7,711 bases of DNA from DASXBA01 sp046729895 (GTDB lineage: Bacteria > Actinomycetota > Thermoleophilia > Solirubrobacterales > Thermoleophilaceae). This document shows, one piece after another, positions 1 to 5,897 of the stretch. The stretch covers positions 1-7,711 of the forward strand of contig JBKPHP010000205.1 of NCBI GenBank assembly GCA_046729895.1, given 5' to 3'. Position 1 is the stretch's first letter. Every line of letters starts with the position of its first letter. The notes below the pieces were generated by a model. That model worked only from the letters and a program-made list of their open reading frames with translations, ran no database searches and was not told where the DNA came from. The position numbers and the translations under genes were made by a program.

Positions 1-9
1 GAGGGGGTC

Positions 10-993
10 GTGGGCATCCACTCATCTTCCCAAGCATCGGCCGCGCGCTCGCGTCATGATCGAGCGTTCGTGAGCGCCCGGGCATGGGGAGCATTCGCCG
101 CGGTCTCCACCCTCTGGGGGATTCCCTACCTGTTCATCAAGGTCGCCGTCGACGACGGCGTCCCTCCCGCGTTCCTGGCCTGGGCGCGCGTCGTGCTGGG
201 CGGCGCGGTGCTCCTCGGGCTCGCCTGGCGGGTCGGCGCCCTGGGGGCGCTGCGAGGACGCTGGCGCTGGCTCGCCGTTTTCGCCTTCTTCGAGATCGCC
301 GTTCCGTTTCCGTTGATAGCGGCGGGCGAGCAGCACGTCTCGTCGTCGCTCGCCGCGATCCTCATCGCGGCCGCCCCTCTGTTCGTCGTTTTGCTGGCCT
401 TGCGCTTCGACGCCTCGGAGCGGGCGGGCGGATCGAGGCTGGCCGGGCTGTTCATCGGCCTCACGGGAGTGCTGGCGTTGGTTGGGGTCGACGTGGCCGG
501 GCGGGCCGACGAGCTGCTCGGTGCCGCAGCAATCCTTCTCGCGGCGCTGGGCTACGCGGCCGGGCCCATGGTCCTGAAGCGTCATCTGGCCGATCTGGAC
601 CCGCGCGCATCAATGGGGGCGGCCCTCGCTCTCGCCGCTCTGCTCCTCACGCCGGCGGTGGCGATCGACCCTCCCGCGGCCGTGCCTTCGGCATCGGCCA
701 TCGTGGCCCTCCTTGTCCTGGGCCTCCTCTGTACGGCCGCGGCGTTTGTCTTCTACGGCGCGCTGGTCGCTGAGGTCGGGCCCGGGCGCGCGCTGGTCAT
801 CACCTACGTCTCGCCCGTGGTGGCGGTCGCACTCGGCATGGCGATCCTCGGTGAGCGTCCCGGGGCCGGCGCGGTGGCGGGCCTACTGCTCATCCTCGCC
901 GGCTCGTGGCTGTCGACGGACGGGCGCCTGCCCCCTGGCCTCGCCGCCGCGGTCACCCGCCTGTGGCCTTCGCCGGCCGAGCGGCACGGCTAG
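10..993 (+). CDS. EamA/DMT-family membrane transporter
   Basis: Inner-membrane permease of the drug/metabolite transporter superfamily, probably exporting a small metabolite; the substrate is unknown. The 327 residues show about ten hydrophobic helices in two EamA repeats. Repeat 1 spans about residues 25-160 and opens with TLWGIPYLFIKVAV. Repeat 2 spans about 168-305 and ends in LGERPGAGAVAGLLLILAG (about 280-298), the usual closing loop and helix of EamA proteins. The length of about 300 plus a charged N-terminal tail and a short tail after the last helix is normal. GTG at 10 follows the G-rich stretch GAGGGGG at 1-7, which is close to the codon. A second in-frame GTG at 70 would start the protein just before helix 1 (SARAWGAF) and is also possible. 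The gene stands alone here: the next gene starts 66 bp after its stop and only the left window edge lies upstream. Family certain from the fold pattern; function inferred. Confidence 0.9.
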   Translation: MGIHSSSQASAARSRHDRAFVSARAWGAFAAVSTLWGIPYLFIKVAVDDGVPPAFLAWARVVLGGAVLLGLAWRVGALGALRGRWRWLAVFAFFEIAVPFPLIAAGEQHVSSSLAAILIAAAPLFVVLLALRFDASERAGGSRLAGLFIGLTGVLALVGVDVAGRADELLGAAAILLAALGYAAGPMVLKRHLADLDPRASMGAALALAALLLTPAVAIDPPAAVPSASAIVALLVLGLLCTAAAFVFYGALVAEVGPGRALVITYVSPVVAVALGMAILGERPGAGAVAGLLLILAGSWLSTDGRLPPGLAAAVTRLWPSPAERHG

Positions 994-1059
994 CCCATCT
1001 CGGCGACATATCGGTGTCCCCTCGCGTCAGCGTTTTGGGCGCTACCTTGTCGCTTCCAG

Positions 1060-2628
1060 GTGGTCGCTTCGGTACGAGCCCGCAGCGCACGAATCCGAGG
1101 GGGTCCGCTTGATCGAGCACGTGGCGCGCGGGCATTGGCGGCCTGCCTCGCGTGCGTCGGACTGGCGGCCCTCAGCCTGCTGATCCCGTCAGCCCCGACG
1201 ACGGATTCCTGGGGGTGGATCCTGTGGGGGCGGGAGCTGGTACAGCCCGACTACGCCTTCTCCACGAAGCTGGGCGGCCCTCCTTCATGGAAGCCGCTCC
1301 CGGTCCTGGCTACCGCGCCTCTGTCGCTTGCGGGCTCCCTGGCCCCCAAGCTCTGGGTTCTGTTTGCGCGCGCAATCGCCCTGCTCGGGCTCCTGTTGGC
1401 CTTCCGCCTCGCGGGAAGGCTTGTGGGCGGCGGCAGCGTCGTGCGGCGTTCCGCAGCAGGGGTAATTGCCGTCGTGGGGCTGGTCGTGAGCCTAGGGTGG
1501 GTACGGGAGTTCTCGCACGGCTACAGCGAGCCCGTCGCTATAGCGCTTTTGCTCGCAGCGATTCAGCGTCACCTCGCGGGACGGCAGGGACAGGCGCTGT
1601 TACTTGGGGCCGCCGTGTCGGCCGCGCGTCCGGAGGCCTTTCCACTGCTCGTTGCCTACGCAGCGCTCATGTGGTGGCGCTCCGAGGTAGGCCTGACCTG
1701 GGCCGCTCTGACCCTTGCGGTGGTCCCTGCGCTCTGGCTGGTACCGGACTGGATTGGGGCCGGCGATCCCTTTTACGGGAGCAGGCTCTCACGTCATCTC
1801 CTCGAGTCAGGCGGGGAGCCCCTGAGCCGGGCTCTGTACACAGCACCGGTCCCGGTTTCGCTGGCGGCCATCGGCGGGACGGCGCTCGCCGCCTGGCAGC
1901 GGGACCGCGGGTTCCTCGAAGTGGCCGGCCTGGCGGCGGTCTGGTTTGCGCTGCTAGGGCTGATGATGGCGGGCGGGTACCCCGCCTATCCAAGGTTCTT
2001 CGACCTTCCCGCGGGGATGCTCTGCGTCGTAGGGGCGGCGGGGGCGGTGCGATTGGTGGAAGCGCCCCGCCGCACGTGGCTCAGGGCGGCAGCCGCAGCC
2101 GCTGCCCTCGCCGTTCTGGCGCTCTCCCTCGTCCCGCGCGCGGAGAACGCGGTCACCGCGGCGGAGAAAGCGGCCAGGCGCGCAAGGGTGGAGTCCGACT
2201 TGTGGGACGCGGTGACCCGCGCCGGGGGCGCCAACCTGCGCCGGTGTGGGCGAGCCGCCCTCCCACGCGGACTCCGGTGGACGAGGGGCCTGGTCGCCTG
2301 GCGCCTCGAGTTGCCGATTCGCAAGATCGGGAAGTTGAAGACGTCGGGTGACGAGCAGACGCTGCAGCGGCTTCGCCGAGGATTGCGTCAACATCCCTCG
2401 CGAGGCACCGTCACGGTCCAGGTCCCGCGGAAAGCCACCGTCCTCTTTCTGCCCTACGCCGAGACGCGGCTCCGCCTCACGCGGCATCACGGCCCGGCCC
2501 GAACGGAGCGGCTGGCCTCCTTTGGACAGTGGTCGGTCTACGCGACGAACCCAGCCCGGTGTAAGCGAGAGCTTGCCTCGGGGCCGCCCCATCAGGGCTT
2601 CCCGAACACAGCTCGTTCGGTCTTCTGA
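1060..2628 (+). CDS. GT-C-like (family 39-like) polytopic membrane protein
   Basis: Probable polyprenol-phosphate-sugar-dependent glycosyltransferase of the GT-C fold, or a relative, acting on the outer face of the cytoplasmic membrane. The 522 residues show about nine or ten hydrophobic segments between about residues 27 and 360, then a soluble Arg-rich tail of about 160 residues. Features of the superfamily are an acidic residue in the first external loop (TTDSWGWILWGRE, D49), charged loop motifs HGYSEPVA (about 153-160) and AARPEAF (about 178-184), and YPRFFDLP (about 320-327), which resembles the R-[YF] loop near the end of GT-C membrane domains. The tail contains segments of beta character such as TVTVQVP and ending in FGQWSVYA. 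The start is uncertain. GTG 1060 has no obvious ribosome-binding site, the only in-frame alternative near helix 1 is TTG 1135, and a strong GAGGGGG site at 1097-1103 sits before an out-of-frame TTG at 1109. No specific enzyme can be named. Confidence 0.75.
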   Translation: MVASVRARSARIRGGPLDRARGARALAACLACVGLAALSLLIPSAPTTDSWGWILWGRELVQPDYAFSTKLGGPPSWKPLPVLATAPLSLAGSLAPKLWVLFARAIALLGLLLAFRLAGRLVGGGSVVRRSAAGVIAVVGLVVSLGWVREFSHGYSEPVAIALLLAAIQRHLAGRQGQALLLGAAVSAARPEAFPLLVAYAALMWWRSEVGLTWAALTLAVVPALWLVPDWIGAGDPFYGSRLSRHLLESGGEPLSRALYTAPVPVSLAAIGGTALAAWQRDRGFLEVAGLAAVWFALLGLMMAGGYPAYPRFFDLPAGMLCVVGAAGAVRLVEAPRRTWLRAAAAAAALAVLALSLVPRAENAVTAAEKAARRARVESDLWDAVTRAGGANLRRCGRAALPRGLRWTRGLVAWRLELPIRKIGKLKTSGDEQTLQRLRRGLRQHPSRGTVTVQVPRKATVLFLPYAETRLRLTRHHGPARTERLASFGQWSVYATNPARCKRELASGPPHQGFPNTARSVF

Positions 2629-2722
2629 CCGCCTCGGCGCTAGGTCGCGACGCACGTGTCGAGCGCAACAGCAACGCCCGAGGTCACCAGGTCGACTGTC
2701 CGGTGGGCCTGGCTGCCGGCCC
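2629..2722. other. Non-coding spacer before gene relic
   Basis: Stretch between the stop of the GT-C-like gene and the first recognisable codon of the relic that follows. I see no plausible start codon with a ribosome-binding site, no coding pattern in any frame that continues a neighbour, and no convincing hairpin with a T-run. In the reading frame of the relic there is no ATG, GTG or TTG here, which is one reason to regard the relic as truncated at its 5' end. Confidence 0.4.
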
Positions 2723-3036
2723 GCGCTCCTCGTCCGCGACGATGCCCTCCTGAACGCCAACAGCCTCCGCTACGAGGCCGCCCGACACGGCTCCATCGCG
2801 GACACCTCGGGGCCGGCTGCCGATGGAAGGGTGACCGCAAATCACCTCTCCGGCGTCGACTATGTCGTGGTGGGGGTGGTGGAACGTTCGGGCTCTACCA
2901 GCGGAACATCAACGGGTTTGCGGTCTTGAGGCAGCTTCGAGCGGCGCACTTCCGCCCCGTCTTCAGCCGGCAGCTCTCCCGCACCAACAGCGTTGTCGTT
3001 TGGGCTGCTCCGGACGCTCCTCGGCGCAGTGGATGA
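2723..3036 (+). pseudogene. Frameshifted C-terminal relic, envelope glycosyltransferase style
   Basis: Two adjoining reading frames give one coherent protein tail. Frame one (from about 2723) reads DALLNANSLRYEAARHG ... DGRVTANHLSGVDYVVVGVVER. Frame two (from 2887) reads FGLYQRNINGFAVLRQL ... FSRQLSRTNSVVVWAAP and stops at TGA 3034-3036. Joining them needs one missing base between 2886 and 2887, so that CG-N-TTC reads Arg-Phe within VVERFGLYQRN. Frame one has no ATG, GTG or TTG between the upstream gene's stop and 2723, so the 5' part is missing too. The style (a 'GVDYVVV' strand, then a short alpha/beta tail ending in 'TNSVVVW') resembles the soluble C-terminal domains of membrane glycosyltransferase-like proteins such as the gene just upstream, but the two are not obvious copies. 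A sequencing or assembly error could explain the frameshift but not the missing start. Confidence 0.6.
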
Positions 3037-3098
3037 TGAGGCTCCTGCGGGGCTGCGTCCGACCGGTGGTTTGAAGTAGCCCTCGATCCGAGCTTCGC

Positions 3099-3245
3099 TC
3101 AGTACCACTTCCCGCGTGCGAAACCGCCGAAGGCGATGAGCCCGATCAAGGCGATGATCAGCCCGAGCCAGAAGCTCCAGATGATCATCACGACGATCCC
3201 GACGATGACGAGGATGCCGCCGAGCGATATCCCGCCTATTCCCAT
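3099..3245 (-). CDS. 48-residue hydrophobic membrane protein
   Basis: Short gene of 48 codons: ATG at 3245-3243, TGA at 3101-3099. The product starts MGIGGISLGGILVIVGIVVM, continues with a second hydrophobic run (IIWSFWLGLIIALIGLIAF), and ends in a charged, aromatic tail GGFARGKWY. It is almost entirely hydrophobic, with either two short helices turning around the central SFW or one long helix, so it should lie in the cytoplasmic membrane with the basic tail probably inside. The start is well supported: reading the minus strand, GGAAGGAGA lies just before the ATG with near-ideal spacing. It is the third gene in the same direction after two NTF2-like genes, with 143 bp between, so it may be co-transcribed or have its own promoter. 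I do not recognise a named family with certainty, and no function can be assigned. The coding signal comes from the ribosome-binding site together with the clean hydrophobic composition. Confidence 0.78.
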   Translation of the reverse strand: MGIGGISLGGILVIVGIVVMIIWSFWLGLIIALIGLIAFGGFARGKWY

Positions 3246-3388
3246 GCTTTCTCCTTCCGTGTCAGGATGCCCGCACGGGCACGCGACTGGAGTCCGGCGC
3301 GTGCGAGCGATCTTTCTCCACGCGCAGTATCTCGTCTGGGTCGATACGACGAGCCACAGCCGCCCGAGACGTTCGTCCGCGACAACGC
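3246..3388 (-). promoter_or_regulatory. Intergenic with two small inverted repeats
   Basis: Spacer between the second NTF2-like gene and the 48-codon membrane protein. It holds the ribosome-binding site of the latter (minus strand, about 3250-3258). An inverted repeat TGCCCG-CA-CGGGCA lies at 3268-3281, just upstream of that site. A second, CTCGTC/GACGAG with an 11-base loop, lies at 3331-3353, just after the stop of the NTF2-like gene. The second could be a weak terminator or processing hairpin but lacks a T-run; the first could be an operator or 5'-leader hairpin. In DNA this GC-rich such short repeats also arise by chance, and I could not find a convincing -35/-10 pair. Confidence 0.25.
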
Positions 3389-3790
3389 CTACTCACGCAG
3401 TCCCACGGCTTCGAGAGCGGCTTCGCGAGTGGCGTACTCGCGACCTTGAACGACCTTTCCGTCCCGAAGCGTCCAGACCACCCCGAAGCGCATCTCGACC
3501 CCGGCGTGGCTGTCCTTCATGCGCGCGGTGACGTGGAGCATCGCGATGACATGGTCGCCGGTGTCGATGACCTCCTCGGCCTCCGTACGAAGGTCGTCGA
3601 AGGTCTCGAGCCACTGTCCGAGGTGGCGGCGCATGGCGTCGTGGCCGCTGACCACTCCTTCGTCGTCCGGGGCGCCCTCGATCGCTCGGTGGTCGACGTC
3701 CGGATCCATGAAATCGAGCATGCCGTCGACGCCGGCGCGCCCGAAGGCCTCGTACATCTTCCGGACCACCTGCACGTTCTGCCGCGACAC
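3389..3790 (-). CDS. SnoaL/NTF2-like domain protein (copy 2)
   Basis: Small soluble protein of the nuclear transport factor 2-like / SnoaL-like fold, a cone-shaped alpha+beta barrel used for small-molecule binding or as a cyclase or isomerase in different members. The 133 residues begin MSRQNVQVVRKMYEAFGRAGVDGMLDFMDPDV, the usual opening: two helices, then the DPDVDH turn. They continue with beta strands such as HVIAMLHVTARMK and FGVVWTLRDGKVVQGREYA, and end EAALEAVGLRE. The chosen start is GTG 3790. It lies 2 bp after the stop of the sister gene (stop TAG, then CG, then GTG) and matches the sister's MSQQNV opening. The frame is open far further upstream, up to 4102, but that part only shadows the sister gene. 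The spacing implies co-transcription and probably coupled translation. Family assignment is firm; whether it is an enzyme or a binding protein cannot be told. Confidence 0.85.
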   Translation of the reverse strand: MSRQNVQVVRKMYEAFGRAGVDGMLDFMDPDVDHRAIEGAPDDEGVVSGHDAMRRHLGQWLETFDDLRTEAEEVIDTGDHVIAMLHVTARMKDSHAGVEMRFGVVWTLRDGKVVQGREYATREAALEAVGLRE

Positions 3791-3792
3791 CG

Positions 3793-4200
3793 CTACTCGC
3801 GCAGTCCGGCGGCGTCGAGCGCCTCCTGGGGATCGAGGTACGTTCGGATCAGAGTGGCCTTGCCGTTCCTGTAGTCGACGACGTAGTTCCAGGGCGACTC
3901 GGTCTCGGCTCCACTTTCCCTGCCGCGCGCATGCATCCGGCCGAAGGCGACGATCCGATCGCCGAGGTCTCGGATCTCCGAGATCTCGAGGTGGAATACG
4001 GCGAGAGCGTCGTATACGTCTCGAAGCAGCGCGCGAGCGCCCTCGTGCCCCCGACCCACCGTCGCTTCGCCTCCCAGCAGGGCCGGCAGCCCGGGGTGCC
4101 ACTCCACCTCGGGGTCGAGTTCGTCGAGGAAGGCCTCGACGTCTCGCCTGTTGTTCGCCTCAACCGCGCGCTTGAACCCCTCCACGTTCTGCTGTGACAT
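3793..4200 (-). CDS. SnoaL/NTF2-like domain protein (copy 1)
   Basis: First gene of the minus-strand group, 135 residues, NTF2-like / SnoaL-like fold. It opens MSQQNVEGFKRAVEANNRRDVEAFLDELDPEVEWHP, the helix-helix-'DPEVEW' pattern very common in this superfamily, and closes with strands WNYVVDYRNGKATLIRTYLDPQEALDAAGLRE. The last element, Y-x-D-x-x-E-A-L-x-A-x-G-L-R-E, is shared with the downstream copy (EAALEAVGLRE), so the two are paralogues from a tandem duplication. The central parts have diverged strongly, which suggests different ligands or a heterodimer. ATG 4198-4200 is the start; GGACGGAAG precedes it on the minus strand. A sigma70-like promoter at 4210-4238 would begin transcription only a few bases before the ATG. 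Ligand and pathway are unknown. Confidence 0.88.
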   Translation of the reverse strand: MSQQNVEGFKRAVEANNRRDVEAFLDELDPEVEWHPGLPALLGGEATVGRGHEGARALLRDVYDALAVFHLEISEIRDLGDRIVAFGRMHARGRESGAETESPWNYVVDYRNGKATLIRTYLDPQEALDAAGLRE

Positions 4201-4209
4201 CTTCCGTCC

Positions 4210-4238
4210 AGTATCCCGCCCGCTCTAGGCTCTGCCAA
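4210..4238 (-). promoter_or_regulatory. Sigma70-type promoter for NTF2-like genes
   Basis: On the minus strand TTGGCA (4238-4233) is followed by exactly 17 bases and then GATACT (4215-4210). This is five of six matches to the -35 consensus and four of six to the -10 consensus at optimal spacing. Transcription would start near 4203, about three bases before the ATG at 4200, giving a leaderless or nearly leaderless mRNA. The -35 box touches the start codon of the divergent methyltransferase gene, so the two directions cannot be fully independent. For the plus direction only a weak TAGGCT (4226-4231) is visible. Confidence 0.5.
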
Positions 4239-5155
4239 TGGCGAGCGTCGAGCTGAGCCTTCGTGTGCAGGAGGTCTCCGGATATACCCCGCTCTCCGAG
4301 ATGAGCGACTCGCAGCGACGCGAGTTGCACGACGCGCTGCTCGACGCCAGCGCCTTCGAGGACCTGCCCGGCAAGTGGCAGGCAGCGATCCTCGAGGCCG
4401 AGCAGGGCCGGCCAAGCGTCACTGCCGCCTCGCCGCGAAAGCAGCACGCGCTTGAGCTCTTCTCGGGCCTGCCGGACCGATATGACCGGATGGGGGCGGT
4501 CCTCAGCTTCGGCCAGGACCCGCGCTGGCGGCAGGCCCTCGTCGCCTCCATCGGAGCGTCCTCCGACGACCGCGTGCTCGACGTGGCGACGGGTACGGGG
4601 CTTGTGGCGGAAGCGCTTGTACGCCGTTACGGCTGCTCCGTTGTGGGGCTCGATCAGAGCGAGGCCATGCTCGAGGCTGCGCGCCGCAGGATCGCGGCGA
4701 GTCCGCACCTGGCGGCCCGGATCGAGCTCGTGCACGGCGAGGCCGAGGAGCTCCCCTTCGAGGATGCGCGCTTCGACGCGGTCACGTTCACGTACCTACT
4801 GCGCTACGTCGACGACCCGGCCGCCACCATGCGTGAGCTTGCACGCGTGCTCACGCCGGGGGGCCGCATGGCGTCGCTCGAATTCGGGGTGCCGCACGCC
4901 AGGCTGCCGCGGGCAATGTGGCGCGCATATACGAGGTTCGGCCTTCCCGCGATCGGCCGCCTGGTGTCGCAGGAGTGGTACGAGGTCGGCAGCTTTCTTG
5001 GCCCCAGCATTTCGGACTTCCAGGAGCGCTACCCGGACCCCGTCCTCCGCCGCCTGTGGGCGGACGCCGGCATCCGGGTGCTGGGAATCCGTCGCATGAG
5101 CTTCGGGGCTGGTGTCGTCGTCTGGGGGGTGAGCGAGGCTGCGCACGGCCCTTGA
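4238..5155 (+). CDS. UbiE/MenG-like methyltransferase with extra N-terminal domain
   Basis: Class I SAM-dependent methyltransferase of 305 residues, closest in style to UbiE/MenG, which C-methylate prenylated quinone rings at the membrane. Residues 75-102 hold the UbiE-type entry motif (FSGLPDRYDRMGAVLSFGQD, then PRWR). SAM motif I is VLDVATGTG (113-121), the acidic end of strand 2 is VVGLDQSEAML (135-145), motif II/III is FDAVTFTYLLRYVDDP (179-194), and RVLTPGGRMASLEFG (203-217) matches the second UbiE signature. Residues 1-60 are extra: a compact, charged, mostly helical segment with SGYTPLSEMSD and EDLPGKWQAAILEAEQ that is not part of UbiE. The total is about 70 longer than a typical UbiE. 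ATG 4238 is the first start after the divergent intergene; its ribosome-binding site is weak. The 3' end overlaps the next gene by 17 bases if that gene starts at CTG 5139. The exact substrate is not known; this may be a paralogue of the true menaquinone enzyme. Confidence 0.87.
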   Translation: MASVELSLRVQEVSGYTPLSEMSDSQRRELHDALLDASAFEDLPGKWQAAILEAEQGRPSVTAASPRKQHALELFSGLPDRYDRMGAVLSFGQDPRWRQALVASIGASSDDRVLDVATGTGLVAEALVRRYGCSVVGLDQSEAMLEAARRRIAASPHLAARIELVHGEAEELPFEDARFDAVTFTYLLRYVDDPAATMRELARVLTPGGRMASLEFGVPHARLPRAMWRAYTRFGLPAIGRLVSQEWYEVGSFLGPSISDFQERYPDPVLRRLWADAGIRVLGIRRMSFGAGVVVWGVSEAAHGP

Positions 5156-5870
5156 CCGCCCCGCCTTCTATGCCCTTCGCTCTGGCGGGTGGCGAGACCT
5201 CGTCACCCTCCTGCATCCCCCCTACACGGGTTGGCATCTCAGCTACGTCGCCCTCGGCGCGGCCTTCGCCCCGACGCTGCACTGGGACCGGCTGGCCGCC
5301 GCTCTCGCTGCGTTCTTTCTCGCAGTCGGGGTCTCCGCGCACGCCCTGGACGAGCTCCGCGGGCGCCCGCTCCGCACAGGCCTGTCTGACTCCACCCTGA
5401 TCACCCTCGCGACAGTCGGTCTACTGGGCGCTACCGGGATCGGAGTAGCCGGGCTCGTCCTCGTGTCCCCCACCCTGGCGCCGTTGGTGGCCGTCGGCGT
5501 GTTTCTCGTGCTCTCCTACAACCTCGAGCTCTTCGGCGGGCGCCTCCACACGGACTTCTGGTTCGCGGCCGCCTGGGGCGCCTTCCCGGCTGCCACGAGC
5601 TACTGGGCGAACGCCCTCTCGTTCGACGTCGCGGGAGCCCTGGTGACGGCGGCCTGCTTCGCGCTCAGCGTAGGCCAACGACGCTTGAGCAGTCCGGCAC
5701 GGGAGCTGCGCCGGCGAACCGCGTCGGTACACGGCCAGCAGGTGCTGACCGACGGCAGAGTCGTCGAGCTCTCGCCCGAACGGCTGGCGGCGCCGCTCGA
5801 TGGCGCGCTGTATGCGTTGGCGATCGCGATGATGCTGCTCGCGTGCGGCGCGGTCGTCGCTCGCCTCTAA
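5139..5870 (+). CDS. UbiA-like integral membrane protein, CTG start
   Basis: Polytopic membrane protein of 243 residues, in general layout like the UbiA prenyltransferase superfamily (aromatic or lipid prenyl transfer in the membrane). It begins (M)RTALDRPAFYALRSGGWRD and enters helix 1 with LHPPYTGWHLSYVALGAAFA. After helix 2 comes AHALDELRGRPLRTGL (about 67-82), where UbiA proteins carry N-x-x-x-D-x-x-x-D. After helix 4 comes SYNLELFGGRLHTDFWFAAAWG (about 126-147). About seven hydrophobic segments are visible, the last at the C-terminus. The Asp motifs are reduced, so prenyl transfer is not assured. The frame is closed by TGA at 5130-5132, and the only start-like codon before helix 1 is CTG 5139, preceded by GGGGGGTGAG (5124-5133). 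The first standard start, GTG 5463, would delete about half the protein. Coupling to the methyltransferase is likely. It could instead be an uncharacterised family outside UbiA. Confidence 0.7.
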   Translation: MRTALDRPAFYALRSGGWRDLVTLLHPPYTGWHLSYVALGAAFAPTLHWDRLAAALAAFFLAVGVSAHALDELRGRPLRTGLSDSTLITLATVGLLGATGIGVAGLVLVSPTLAPLVAVGVFLVLSYNLELFGGRLHTDFWFAAAWGAFPAATSYWANALSFDVAGALVTAACFALSVGQRRLSSPARELRRRTASVHGQQVLTDGRVVELSPERLAAPLDGALYALAIAMMLLACGAVVARL

Positions 5871-5897
5871 GGGTGCTGCGCGCCTCGCCCTCTGCTC
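5871..5897. other. Convergent 27-bp intergene
   Basis: The UbiA-like gene (plus) and the SDR-type gene (minus) end 27 bp apart. I see no hairpin with a T-run in either direction, so no intrinsic terminator is called. Readthrough antisense transcription into the opposite gene is possible. Confidence 0.4.

Noticed and set aside
1152..2351. 399-residue open frame on the plus strand
   Set aside because: Overlaps the GT-C-like gene in another frame; Arg/Gly/Pro-rich without helices, while the overlapping frame has a full set of membrane segments.
1954..2760. 268-residue open frame on the minus strand
   Set aside because: Antisense to the GT-C-like gene; low-complexity Arg/Pro/Gly-rich product with no domain pattern, as expected in GC-rich DNA.
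3331..3353. CTCGTC/GACGAG hairpin as an intrinsic terminator
   Set aside because: Six-base stem with an 11-base loop and no T-run on the minus strand; too weak to call.
3136..3531. 131-residue open frame on the plus strand over the small membrane protein
   Set aside because: Its start is the antisense of the 48-codon gene and the rest is Arg/Ser-rich; no ribosome-binding site as good as the one on the minus strand.
3389..4102. Longer version (237 residues) of the second NTF2-like gene
   Set aside because: The first 100 or so residues overlap the sister gene in another frame and are Arg-rich shadow sequence; GTG 3790 aligns with the sister's start.
4160..4735. 191-residue open frame on the minus strand
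   Set aside because: Antisense to the methyltransferase, whose SAM motifs prove the plus-strand frame.
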